Made by a program: the position numbers and the translations under genes | NCBI RefSeq assembly: GCF_963576675.1 | Contig: NC_088911.1 | Coordinates: 135,597,929 to 135,661,928 of the forward strand | Reading direction: 5' to 3' | Length of the DNA: 64,000 nucleotides | Source: Euphorbia lathyris | Taxonomy: Eukaryota; Streptophyta; Magnoliopsida; Malpighiales; Euphorbiaceae | Shown here: piece after piece, positions 30,708-40,776 of the stretch | How the letters are laid out: every line of letters starts with the position of its first letter | Position numbering within the stretch: position 1 is the first letter of the stretch | Notes under the pieces: model-generated | Told to the model about the DNA's origin: nothing | Database searches by the model: none | Seen by the model: only the letters and a program-made list of their open reading frames with translations

Positions 30708-33700
30708 TGCCCCCGTAAGTCGGACGGTCGAAGAGTAAGGCCGATCTTGGCTGCCAATGAATAGAATCTTGTCTTAGACAAAGGCTTAGTTAAGACATCA
30801 GCTAATTGATCATCCCCCGAAATGTGAGTCACACGAATATTGCCAAGTTGAACTTGTTCTCGAACAAAATGAAAGGCAAGAGCTAAATGCTTCATTCGGG
30901 AATGAAATACTGGATTAGCTGAGTAATGAGTTGCACCCAAATTGTCACAGTAGACGCTGGGACAGCCAACAAGTGGAACACCAAGTTCATGAAAAAGAGA
31001 GCATAACCATAAAACTTCAGATGTGGTGTCTGCAACAGCTCGGAATTCTGCCTCTGTGGAGGAACGAGAGAGAGCACGTTGCTTTTTAGAACTCCATGAA
31101 ATAGGATTACACCCAAGGTAGACAATGTAACCAGATGTAGAAACATAATCATCTCTGTCATCGGCCCAATCAGCATCTGTGAAGGCATGAAGCCGAGTTG
31201 GAGAGTTTCGATGAAGAAGAAGACCATGATGAGCTGTGCCATTAAGATATCGAAGTAGGCGTTTCAAGGTATGCCAATGATCCTCCTTTGGACATTGAAT
31301 ATATTGAGACAACTTGTTAACGGAGTAAGCAACATCAAGTCGAGTGAAAGACAAGTATTGCAAACTCCCAACGATTGCTCGAAAATCAGAAGCATTAGCA
31401 ATAGGGGAACCCGAATCAACTTGTAGGGGTGGATCAATAACCATTGGAGTGGTAACAGGTTTGGATTCAAGCATATCATATTTGGCAAGAAGATCATTTA
31501 TGTACTTAGTTTGGTTCAAAAATAAACCAGTAGGAGTTGGAGTGACTTCGACCCCCAAAAAATAAGACAAATTACCGAGATCCTTGAGAGAAAACCGTGA
31601 TGCCAATGTTGATATAAACTCATTGAGATGCGGAAGAGAAGGACCCGTAATGATAATATCATCAACATAGACAATCAGATACAATACCACAGAGTCATGT
31701 TTGTAGAGAAATAAAGAGCAATCAGCAATGGAGTGTCGAAAACCATAAGATAGGAGATAAGTTTTCAACTCGTTGTACCATGCCCGAGGGGCCTGTTTGA
31801 GACCGTAAATAGCCTTGGAAAGTTTACAAACATGTGTTGGATTAGCCGGATTAAGAAACCCAGGCGGTTGAGCCATGTAAACTTCATCTGTAAGAGTACC
31901 CTGCAAAAAAGCATTGTTAATGTCAAGTTGTCTAAGAGACCAGCCGTTTGTAACAGCTAATGATAGTATAACCCAAACTGTGGAAGGCTTAATGACAGGA
32001 CTAAAGGTGTCAGAGTAGTCGATGACAGGTCTCTGATGAAATCCCTTAGCAACCAAACGAGCCTTACATTGCTTGACTGTGCCATCTGGATTATATTTGA
32101 CTCGATAAACCCATCTGCAACCGACAACATTTTGATTGGGTTGGTATGGAACCAATTCCCATGTGTTATTGCACAACAAAGCATCAAATTCTTGCTGCAT
32201 GGCAGCCCGCCATTGTGGATCTTTGAGAGCCTGGGTAATGTTTCGGGGTTCAGTAGGAGGTGGGGAAAAGATGGCAGTGTTGACATATTTGGGATTGGGC
32301 TTAATGATTCGGTTTTGCAAACGAGTATTCATGCGACGGGTAGGATGGGGAGGTGAAGATGGAGATGGAGAATGAGGTTGTGTATCCAGACTAGTAGGAG
32401 GTGTAGGCTCGGGTGAGGGTGAGGGTGCGGGTGCGGGTGTAAGTGGGGGGGTGGGTGGCGGAGGGGAGTTTAAGATAGGGAGATGAAAAGTGCACCATTC
32501 ATCAACGGTGGAGGAGATGGGCGGATTGGATTGAGGACACAAGTTTTTGTATGGATATTTCATTTCAACAAACTTGACATGACGAGAGGTGTAGAGACGA
32601 TTAGTTGTAGGGTCAAGGCAGTGGTAAGCACTCTGTGTGGAAGAATAGCCAACAAATATGCAAGGGACAGATTTGGATTGAAGTTTATGGTTATTGTAGG
32701 GTCGTAGCCATGGGTAGCATAGACAACCAAAGCTTCGAAGTTTGACATAATTGGGAGGGGATTGGAATAATTTGTGGTAAGGGGATAAGTGATTTAATGT
32801 AGGAGTGGGAAGACGATTGATGAGATAAGTAGCGGTTGTGAAAGCTAATGACCAAAATTCAAGCGGAAGATTAGCATAGGAGAGAAGGGTAAGACCGGTT
32901 TCAACTATGTGGCGATGTCGCCTCTCGGCATAGCCGTTGTGCTCAGGAGTATGAGGAGGAGAGGTAAGATGAGTGATTCCATGATTAAGAAGAGAAGGAG
33001 TGAGTTTGGTGAATTCACCACCATTGTCAGAAAAGAAACGAAGGATAGGTCGAGCGAAGAATTTCTCAACCAAAGTGCGAAAACGAAAGAACACATGTTC
33101 AGTATCAGATTTTCGTTTAAGTGGATAAAGCCAAACGTATTTGGTAAAATGATCCACAAAAATTAAATAATACTTATAGTGATCATAAGAATAAACAGGA
33201 GAAGTCCATACATCTGAGAAAATTAAATCAAGTGGAGCAGTAGAGGTAAGGGAAGATTTAGAAAATGGTAACTTGTGACTTTTATTAATATTGCAAGAGT
33301 TACAATCAAGATGCAGGGAATCTGAAATTTGCAGAGGAAAACTAGATTGAAGAGTACGAAGGACAGAGTTGGACGGATGTCCGAGCCGGTGATGCCAGTG
33401 CTGATTATTTTTGAGGGTGATGGAGTGGACAGTAGGAGAAAGAGAGCGCCACTCAAAGATTCCATCTCTAACTGGACCCTGAAATAGAGTTTGGCCCGTC
33501 GAAAGCTCCTTAACAATAAAAGCAGAAGATAAGAATTCAATGGAAGATGAATTATCTTTGCAAAATTGAGAAATAGACAATATGTTGCGAGAGATGGATG
33601 GAACATATAACCCATTTGTAAAGGAAAAGGTATGAGTAGCAGTAGAAATAGAAAAAGAACCTATGTGAGAGATAGGAAGAGACGAGCCATCACCAATAAT

Positions 33701-33784
33701 CAGCCCATCAGGTCCATCATAGGGAGAGTGGAGTGCAAGATTGGAGAGATCATTAGTGACATGATGAGAAGCACCACTGTCCAT
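30617..33784 (-). CDS. Ale copia pol: protease-integrase-RT-RNase H (1055 aa)
   Basis: Polyprotein that processes Gag, copies RNA into DNA and integrates it. In order: the aspartic protease motif DSGASHHVT starts at residue 2 (the frame probably begins earlier); the GAG-pre-integrase HHCC region has HWHHRLGHPS near 130 and CNSC near 160. The integrase core has FSDVWTSP, FSDNGGEF and PEHNGYAERRH. A proline-rich linker encoded by GGTG repeats lies near 440-480. RT has ARLVAKGFHQ and LDINNAFLQG, with YVDDIIITG near residue 705. RNase H has FTDADWADD and STEAEFRAVA. No stop interrupts 1055 codons. The start codon is only the first ATG; gag lies in another frame upstream. Confidence 0.9.
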   Translation of the reverse strand: MDSGASHHVTNDLSNLALHSPYDGPDGLIIGDGSSLPISHIGSFSISTATHTFSFTNGLYVPSISRNILSISQFCKDNSSSIEFLSSAFIVKELSTGQTLFQGPVRDGIFEWRSLSPTVHSITLKNNQHWHHRLGHPSNSVLRTLQSSFPLQISDSLHLDCNSCNINKSHKLPFSKSSLTSTAPLDLIFSDVWTSPVYSYDHYKYYLIFVDHFTKYVWLYPLKRKSDTEHVFFRFRTLVEKFFARPILRFFSDNGGEFTKLTPSLLNHGITHLTSPPHTPEHNGYAERRHRHIVETGLTLLSYANLPLEFWSLAFTTATYLINRLPTPTLNHLSPYHKLFQSPPNYVKLRSFGCLCYPWLRPYNNHKLQSKSVPCIFVGYSSTQSAYHCLDPTTNRLYTSRHVKFVEMKYPYKNLCPQSNPPISSTVDEWCTFHLPILNSPPPPTPPLTPAPAPSPSPEPTPPTSLDTQPHSPSPSSPPHPTRRMNTRLQNRIIKPNPKYVNTAIFSPPPTEPRNITQALKDPQWRAAMQQEFDALLCNNTWELVPYQPNQNVVGCRWVYRVKYNPDGTVKQCKARLVAKGFHQRPVIDYSDTFSPVIKPSTVWVILSLAVTNGWSLRQLDINNAFLQGTLTDEVYMAQPPGFLNPANPTHVCKLSKAIYGLKQAPRAWYNELKTYLLSYGFRHSIADCSLFLYKHDSVVLYLIVYVDDIIITGPSLPHLNEFISTLASRFSLKDLGNLSYFLGVEVTPTPTGLFLNQTKYINDLLAKYDMLESKPVTTPMVIDPPLQVDSGSPIANASDFRAIVGSLQYLSFTRLDVAYSVNKLSQYIQCPKEDHWHTLKRLLRYLNGTAHHGLLLHRNSPTRLHAFTDADWADDRDDYVSTSGYIVYLGCNPISWSSKKQRALSRSSTEAEFRAVADTTSEVLWLCSLFHELGVPLVGCPSVYCDNLGATHYSANPVFHSRMKHLALAFHFVREQVQLGNIRVTHISGDDQLADVLTKPLSKTRFYSLAAKIGLTLRPSDLRGHVKDKCYPCNSGIVTTDSSQSQQHDKSLHF

Positions 33785-34712
33785 GAGCCAAGAGGAAGAA
33801 GAGTGTGATTAGCAGCCTTATGTGTGTGCGTGGTGGGGCTGGAAAGGTAATATTAGGATAAAGTTGCCGAAATATTTGGCATTGAGAAGCAACATGACCC
33901 TGGTTACGACACCATTGGCATTTACCAAGAAAAGGTTTGGGAGTGCGATTTGGGTTATTGATGCAAGACGACTCGGGTTGTGTTTGATAGGGTGAGCGAT
34001 TGCGATTTTGGTAAGGTTGAAAAATAGTAGCATGGACAAAAGCAGGAAGTGGGGAAGTAAGATGATGTTCTTTGATGTTTGATTCTTGGTTAATAAGTTT
34101 TTCATGAAGTTCATCAAAAGCAATGGTGGTGTCACGACTATTCACAGCATCGATAACAGGTTTGTAAATATCATAGTTGAGTCCCTTGAGAATTTTGTCT
34201 ATGATATCCTCATGATCCATAGGTTTGCCCATAACAGCAAGTTGATCAGTAGAGATCTTGATTGCTTGCATGTATTCATCAATGGTCTGAGTGGTTTTGG
34301 TGATATTGGCAAGATGGTGTTTAATTTGTTTGATATGCCCCCGTGATGGGTTAGCATATGTCTTTGCTAAAATTGTCCAAGCCTGGGCAGAGGTGGAGGC
34401 TTGGGCAACAAGAGGAACAATGGTGGGGCTTAGAGTACCAATAAGGGCACCATAAATAAGTTTATCTTGCCGAATCCAGGTAATGGCAGAAGGATTAGAA
34501 GAAGTGACACCGCCGACATTGAGAGAGATAGCAGGGCAGGGATGAGTTCCATCAAGAAATTTGAAGAGATCGTATCCGATCATGATAGACTCAATTTGTG
34601 TCTTCCATGAGAGATAGTTTGTGGAGGTAAGTTTGATGGAGTTGTGAAAACTGACGGTGGTGAGGGGTTTGGTGGGTTCGATGGTGTTGGATATGGTGGA
34701 GTTGTCGTTCAT
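33753..34712 (-). CDS. Ale copia gag (319 aa)
   Basis: Capsid/nucleocapsid protein. The N-terminus contains IKLTSTNYLSWKTQIES and YDLFKFLDGTHPCP, followed by the UBN2-type region (WTILAKTYANPSRGHIKQIK, TIDEYMQAIK, YKPVIDAVNSR). One CCHC knuckle, CQWCRNQGHVASQC, lies at about residues 268-281. The last ~30 residues are probably out-of-frame, because the protease start (SSSSWLMDSGA) lies in the overlapping pol frame. One base-indel around 33785-33820 would fuse gag to pol. Copia elements of this lineage usually have a single gag-pol frame, so a mutation is likelier than a programmed shift. Confidence 0.85.
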   Translation of the reverse strand: MNDNSTISNTIEPTKPLTTVSFHNSIKLTSTNYLSWKTQIESIMIGYDLFKFLDGTHPCPAISLNVGGVTSSNPSAITWIRQDKLIYGALIGTLSPTIVPLVAQASTSAQAWTILAKTYANPSRGHIKQIKHHLANITKTTQTIDEYMQAIKISTDQLAVMGKPMDHEDIIDKILKGLNYDIYKPVIDAVNSRDTTIAFDELHEKLINQESNIKEHHLTSPLPAFVHATIFQPYQNRNRSPYQTQPESSCINNPNRTPKPFLGKCQWCRNQGHVASQCQIFRQLYPNITFPAPPRTHIRLLITLFFLLAHGQWCFSSCH

Positions 34713-34754
34713 CTTGAGGTTGAGTAAAAAAAAATTAGGTTTAGAGGATCAGAG

Positions 34755-34767
34755 GCTCTGATACCAT
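34755..34767 (-). promoter_or_regulatory. Primer-binding site of the Ale element
   Basis: Directly inside the 5' LTR (minus orientation) the sequence reads TGGTATCAGAGCC, complementary to the 3' region of initiator Met tRNA, the usual copia primer. Confidence 0.9.
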
Positions 34768-34970
34768 GTAGAGGTTGAAAAGGATTAATGATTTCATTAA
34801 CAAGTGAGAAGAATTTATACAGCATTACAGGAGTAATTTAAAACTATACAAAGACTAAAAGATAGGTTTGAGATAAATATTAAAAATGGAGAGATTTATC
34901 ATGTTGTTGAGATTGAGAAGAATCAGTTGTAACAATCCCTGAATTACAGGGATAACACTTATCCTTAACA
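34768..34970 (-). repeat. Ale element 5' LTR (203 bp)
   Basis: Upstream LTR in element orientation; promoter for the element RNA. One base shorter than its partner. Confidence 0.95.
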
Positions 34971-34975
34971 CTTTC

Positions 34976-36351
34976 ATCTATAACCTCGGAAATCCTCTTA
35001 TTGAATACTTTGAAGGAACGAATTATCTCTTTATATTGACGATTTTCTTTTCTCTTGTGAACACTGTTAGAAGAATGGGATGAAAAATATAGATTATACA
35101 AGAAGAATGAGATGAAAGCCTAGAAAGAAGACTCAGATGAAGATCTTTGATAATAATTTTGAAAAACTATTTTGTTTGTTGTTGATGAGTGAGTTTACAA
35201 TTGCAATGCATGAAAATTCTCCAGTTGAAAACATTCAAGTTGCCAAGTGTAGGAACAATGGAATGATGGTTGAAGTTGAAACCATTTTCAGAAACAAGTG
35301 AACATTGTGGAAACTCAAGTAGAGTGAAAGTGCAAGAGGAGATCAATTTGGAAAACAAGAATGCGGATAACTTGGCGGAACCTCAGTAGCGTTCGAATGG
35401 AAAGCAAGTCTCTCTCAAAGAGAAGGTGAGCCTGATCAACAAGGACGTTGATCCTCTAAGTGGAGGAGAGTGTAAGAGGGGTGAGCACGATCAATGAGGA
35501 TGCTTAACCTCTAAGTGGGGGAGAGTGTAGGGGGGAGTTTGGCCATAGGCAAACTCAACTTAAAGGATTGCAAGGGTATAAGAAGGATTCGAAATGGAGT
35601 GGAGAATGGAGCATATCGACGTAAGTTGATGGTGAAGGTCAAGTTGGTATAAAAACCACTATAGGGTACATGGACTACTCATGTCGTTGACTCTCCACCA
35701 CCCCTGGTAAGTTGTTGGTATTGGCTTAAGCGATTCATCCTAGTCCACTAGAGACAGGAGAGTCGGACATAAGTCCTTTGTGAAGATGATTCCATAGAGG
35801 GGAACTCTATGGATATTATGGACTCCTAGATAGTCCATAGTGTGTGCCCTTTATAAGGCGAGGTTTGAATACATGGAGACCTTCTGGGATGGAATACCGA
35901 CCGATGTATTGACGAGACGCTTAAAATAAGATAGACCATTTGGTAGGAGTTGGCTAGACAAGACTTAAAGAACTCTTGGTGTCGCACGAAGTTTTAGCCT
36001 CGCTCAGACCTGATCCCATAACATTTTCACAATGTCTAATGATGAGTAGAAGTGAAAAGGATGATAAGATGGATTTGATTTAAAAATCACCGATAAACTT
36101 CATTTGGTACGTCACTTAACTAGTGAACATTGCTCAACATATATATTACTTAAGGAATTAAGGGTCTAGATGACTATGGAGTTGGCAGTGAGAATCAGTT
36201 GAGTCAAATCGAAATTCAAGTATCAATTAAGTTTTGAAATTGGTAAGTTTTTAGATATTTAAACTCATTGTTTTGAGGTTAATTTATCAATTTTTACCAA
36301 CTTTAAAAGTGAGTTAATACCTCAACTTCGATCTAGGCTAAACTGACGGTG
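34976..36351. other. Relic sequence, possible gypsy 3' end; no gene
   Basis: 35440-35540 holds two versions of CCTCTAAGTGGAGGAGAGTGT / CCTCTAAGTGGGGGAGAGTGT. This resembles the polypurine tract plus LTR start of Tekay-like gypsy elements, so an eroded LTR may begin near 35470 or 35527. The remainder up to 36351 has no convincing frame. Confidence 0.35.
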
Positions 36352-36356
36352 TTTAC

Positions 36357-37831
36357 TGTTGAAACACCTTTCCACATGATTTTGATTTGACAAAATGATT
36401 TAAGTTAATCCATGATTAAGAGGCAATTAAATTTAAGTGCTTTGATTTAATTGTACTAATATGTTTGTTTAATATTGAGTATAAGTATAAATGAAAACAG
36501 AAATAAAAAGTAAGACAGGACGAAGTCAGCATGAGAACACAGCACAAGCTGAGTGAAGTGTAACTCAGTATAATAGAAGAAAAGTCATCTTCAGAACAAA
36601 CGCTTGAAGATGGAGCTGACCAAATAAGCTGAGTGGAACGCAACTCAGTATCAAAGAAGAGAAGTCTTCCTCTGAACTAATGCTTGCAGACGAAGCTGAC
36701 CAAAGAAGCTGAGTAAGAATATGACTCAGAAACAAAGAACAAAAGCAACGTCAATAAAGTCAAGCTGGGTGTTCGTCAGGATAGCGCGATTGATCCGTTT
36801 GCTAAAAGACAAGATCCGACAACTGTCTACACCAATAACAGAAGCCTTGGAATCACGCACAGCGTCAATTTCAAGATGCATGGGTCAACTGTCCGTTAGC
36901 TAAAAGACGAACTGGCGCTAGAAGACGAACCTGCCGGAAGAAGACAAGCCTGACGCCTGCTAAAATCAGACGACAGGATTGGCCTGCAAATCTGAAGCTG
37001 ACCAGAACAATGACGCAAGAAAGAGCCGTTTGAATCCAACGGATAGATCCAGATTCAAATGATTGAGACTTCAGATTTCAACTATAAAAGGACAAGTTCA
37101 TTCTTGGATCCTTTGCCGATTGTCGAAACAAAAAGAGAAAAAGAGCATACATACAAAGCACATTCAAAAAAGAAAAAGATCTTACACCAAATTTCCATTT
37201 CTGTGTAAAAGCTATATTGATTTTGTAATCATCTAAAGTGTTTTTCATCTTGAAAGAACAAGTCTGTATCAATTGTAAAAGATTGAGAGAGTGGTGCTGA
37301 GTACTCGGTTTTAAGTGCTCAGCGGTAGAGAAATCTGAGTGTTTGGTTGTAGCGCTCAGTAGGAGTTGAGTAGACGAATAGAGGAAGGTACTCTTGCATA
37401 TTCAACTGCCTTGTAAACGGTTTGTGCTCTACCTTTAAAGAGCTCAGTATTGGATTGAAAAAGCCCGAATGGATTCTGGGGACTGGACGTAAGCGAGAGG
37501 CCGAACCAGGATAAATCTTGCTGAGTAATTTCTAACCCTCTTTCTCAATATATATGTATGTGTTGCTTGATTAAATTGCTCAGGATATAAATTGTAAAAG
37601 CTGTCACTGAGTAATCTTGGTGCTGAGTTAGAAGCTGACCTCAAGTGTTAATTCCCAACTCACAAGTAAAACAGTTCTAGTCAGCATCTGACTAAAGCTG
37701 TCTTACATCTCTCGGCCGTGCTGACCTAACCTAAGTTAAGTAACTTGAAGAATCAATTAAGTCAGCATAATTAAGCGAAAAAGTTACATTAGTTCCTAAT
37801 CCCCCTTGGAACTAATCACACGGGACCAACA
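36357..37831 (+). repeat. SIRE-1 5' LTR
   Basis: Starts TGTTGAAACACC and ends GGGACCAACA. A TATA box TATAAAAG lies at 37083-37090. The sequence is similar, but clearly diverged, to the LTR at 55916-57262. It is followed after a 10-base insertion (TTTACCAACA) by the primer-binding site. TTTAC also stands directly before the LTR at 36352-36356. Many CTGAGT/ACTCAG words are a family feature. Confidence 0.85.
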
Positions 37832-37843
37832 TTTACCAACAAG

Positions 37844-37855
37844 TGGTATCAGAGC
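37844..37855 (+). promoter_or_regulatory. SIRE-1 primer-binding site
   Basis: TGGTATCAGAGC, complementary to initiator Met tRNA, just inside the LTR. Confidence 0.9.
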
Positions 37856-38579
37856 TCAGTAGCTCACTACTCTAAGATATAACTATCTTGAGATGATCCC
37901 GATAAATGGCTGAGAACAGCACTCGTTTCCTTCTAGGAAATCAAACAACACAGATTCTCCCCGAGGGATTATCAATTAGTCGGTGACCCTTGTTTTTCGG
38001 ATCAAATTATACATTTTGGAAAAACAGGATGAAGAACTTTATTCAAGCTACAAACATAAGTGCGTGGCTTGCAATAGTTCAAGGCCCATATGTGCCTTAC
38101 AAAACAGTAGACAACGAAAAAGTTGCCAAAAGTGAAACTGAGTGGTCAGAAGATGACCTTAGAAAATTACAAAATAATGCTTCGGCTATCAATATGCTTC
38201 ACTGTGCGCTAGATGCTGCAGAGTACAATAAGATTTCAGGTTGCGAGTCAGCACAGGAAATCTGGAAGAAGCTGGAAGTGACCTATGAAGGTACCAGCAA
38301 GGTCAATGAGTCAAAGGTGAACCAACATATGCGATTATACGAGCTGTTCGAGATTAATGAGAATGAAGACATCTCGGAGATGAACTCAAGGTTCACAAAT
38401 ATCATAAATGAGCTTAAACGACTCGGCAAGATCTTCACAGAAGAAGAGCATGTGAAGAAAATCTTGAGGAGTCTACCTAAGAGCTGGCAAGTTAAGAAAA
38501 CAGCTGTGGAAGAAGCTCAGGACTTGACCACGTACAAATACAACGAACTGATCGGATCTCTGCTGACCCATGAGATCTC

Positions 38580-40207
38580 TGATAGGGGTAAAAAACCCCT
38601 ATCTTTGGGTACGGTTTTAGGACGGGTTTTAGAGTTATTTTGTTAATAAGCGAGCAATTCTCGCATTTAAATGCTTTTGTGTGAGTTAGTTAGAAATTGG
38701 AAACGTTCTATTTACTTTTCGTCGTTTAGGCTCGTTTTATGATCAATTTAGGCAAATACGGCCAAAATGGCATGCATAGTAGAATTCCGTTATCTTTTGA
38801 AGCTAATTGGTCCGTCAAAAGTCGCACCAAACGAAGCGTTTGCTCAAAATAGGCGATTGACGGATCAATTTGGCTTTTGGACTAATGTTTTCTGGAGTTT
38901 TTATGCGTGTGCAGGTGTAAGTTCGGACGAAAAAGGGCATAGAAGTCACTCGGCATGAATCGAGCATGCTTCGGGCGAAAACGCTCGGCGAGCAGGGCCC
39001 CACGAGCCATTTCTGCTCGTCGAGCAGGCTATGCCTACTCGCCGAGCAGGCCGCCAGAGGCCTGCTCGCCGAGCAGGGCGCCAGGCGCCTGCTCGGCGAG
39101 CAGGGGGCTGCTCGGCGCGAGCAGCCTTCCCTGCTCGGCGAGCAGCCCTGCGGGAATTGGTCAAAAAGACCAATTCCGCCCCCACGAAGCCACGTCAACA
39201 AGGACACGAAAATAGGTCAAAACGAGGCCCGAGACGCGTTTATAAATAGGATTTTTCCATTGTAAATTAGATATCTTTTTCCTTTGTAATTTTCTTAGCT
39301 TTTCACCTTTAGAAATCCTCTCCACCTCCTCCATATCCTTCAAACCTCCATTGAAGACACCTCCGAAGCTCCATTCACCGAGGATTGCTCAAGCTTCATC
39401 CTTAAATCCTAGAAAGACGCCTGCATTGGTAGACAGGTTCCCTGAAAGGGATTTTTCTTCTTTTACATTCTGTCTAGCCTCTGATACATGCTATGAATTC
39501 TAGGTTTATTGTAACTTCGTGACAATGTTTCCATCTTTGATATATATTATAGTTCTTGTTTATTCAATTGTTTTGATGTTTTAATCTTTGTCTTACGCTT
39601 TGTCTGATTGGTTTAACTCATTCGATAATCCCAAAATTAGGTTGGCACATATTGCGAACTGAATCTGACCTAGTCAGTGCCTATAGGATTGACGACCCTA
39701 TAGAAGATTAAGCCCAAATTACTGAGCCTTAGAGCTAGTTTCGGCCTTACAAGGGAATCACGAACTAGGGACTTTAGGAGGATAGGTCGGGTTAATCGCC
39801 TTGGACACAAGTGACTTAGGTTTCAATTCAATTGTTTAAACATTCTATTTTCATTATCATCGTATCCCTTCATGTTCCTTCGGTTAATTGCATTGGTAAA
39901 AGATCACTTAGGAGTAGTTTAACTTAATTAGGGGTAGAGTAACTCAATTAGGCGTAGAATAACTTAGTTAGAATCGGATAACTTAGCTAGGAATAGCGTA
40001 ATTCAACCTAGGAGTAGATTAATTTAAACAAACCAACTCAAAACCCCCTAAGCCTAGATAACATCCGAGATCGAGTAGCTCGGTACTTGCAGAAATAAAT
40101 CCTGTGGACGATAACCTGGACTTAAACCAGAAATTTATTACTTGATGACGACAGGGTACACTTATCCCTTAGTGAGTTCTCATCTAACCATAGGTGAGGG
40201 CGCATCA
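38580..40207 (+). repeat. LARD 5' LTR (1628 bp)
   Basis: Begins with a hairpin, GATAGGGGT/ACCCCTATC. A TATA box TATAAATAGG lies at 39241-39250. Carries a cluster of about seven GCTCGGCGAGC-type palindromes at 38983-39147. The 3' part has a series of short diverged repeats GGAGTAGTTTAACTTAATTAG / GGGGTAGAGTAACTCAATTAG-like at 39910-40025. Confidence 0.9.
38983..39147. repeat. CTGCTCGGCGAGCAG palindrome cluster, 5' LTR
   Basis: About seven palindromes of the form GCTCGGCGAGC, GCTCGTCGAGC, CTCGCCGAG and GCTCGGCGCGAGC within 165 bases, mostly extended to CCTGCTCG...CGAGCAGG. The corresponding place in the other LTR (43470-43547) has three. Confidence 0.9.
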
Positions 40208-40213
40208 AGTTTT

Positions 40214-40230
40214 TGGTGCCGTTGCCGGGG
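40214..40230 (+). promoter_or_regulatory. LARD primer-binding site
   Basis: TGGTGCCGTTGCCGGGG, six bases inside the LTR, close to the TGGCGCCGTTGCCGGGGA site found in Athila-type elements. Confidence 0.8.
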
Positions 40231-40410
40231 ATTTATTTCTTCTGCAATATCGAACCAAAGGTCGATTTGTTAGTTTAGGCATTCATTGTGAATATCCTTT
40301 GTTTATAATCGTTTATACTTGTTTATATATAATCCTTTATACTTTTCTTTTTGTGAATATTTGTTTTTAATTTTTATTGTTATTTCTAATGATTCTTCTT
40401 TTTTGAGAAA

Positions 40411-40776
40411 ATGGCTAGAAACAATGGAAATAAGGAGTTTATTACGCATTTGCTTAACTTTCTATCTACTCACGAAGATCAAACTGACGATTTGTATGCC
40501 TCAATTAAAAATTTATGCATACAAAAAGGGATCCTAGTTGATTAAACCGCGGACGAATCAATTAAAGAACCCAATTTGGTAGGTCAGGTTGATAAGGTAA
40601 TATCTTTTTCCATTAACAATGAAGAACTGATCCCTAATTATGAGAAACCAAAAGTTTCAATATTAATTGAGGAATCAGTTGAAATTGGGCCTCTAGAGAA
40701 GAATCCAAAAATAGAAGAGTTCGGTTTTGCTCCATGTCCAGAAGATTTCATTCTCTTCGATCTACCTAGAGAATAA
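40411..40776 (+). pseudogene. Short gag-like relic ORF of the LARD
   Basis: A frame from ATG 40411 runs 44 codons to TAA 40543-40545 and continues in the same frame to 40776. The product would be about 121 residues (MARNNGNKEFITHLLNFL...; GFAPCPEDFILFDLP at the end). It stands where gag starts in related elements, but no capsid or knuckle motif is visible, so homology is uncertain. It is followed by non-coding sequence to the 3' LTR. Confidence 0.4.

Larger units (their letters stand above)
30504..34970 (-). mobile_element. Young Ale-type copia LTR retrotransposon
   Basis: A 4.47-kb complete element in minus orientation. LTRs at 30504-30707 and 34768-34970 have TG...CA ends. The 5-bp target duplication CTTTC at 30499-30503 and 34971-34975 is perfect. 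The LTRs look identical except for one base missing from the right copy near 34800 (TTAACAAG against TTACAAG). Element order on the minus strand is LTR, PBS, gag, pol, purine tract, LTR. Short LTRs, small size and the gag/pol wording (SFHNSIKLTSTNYLSWKTQIE; SSWLMDSGASHHVT) fit the Ale/Retrofit lineage. Confidence 0.95.

Noticed and set aside
40411..40776. Intact gag gene in the LARD
   Set aside because: One in-frame stop and no capsid or zinc-knuckle motif; kept only as a possible relic.
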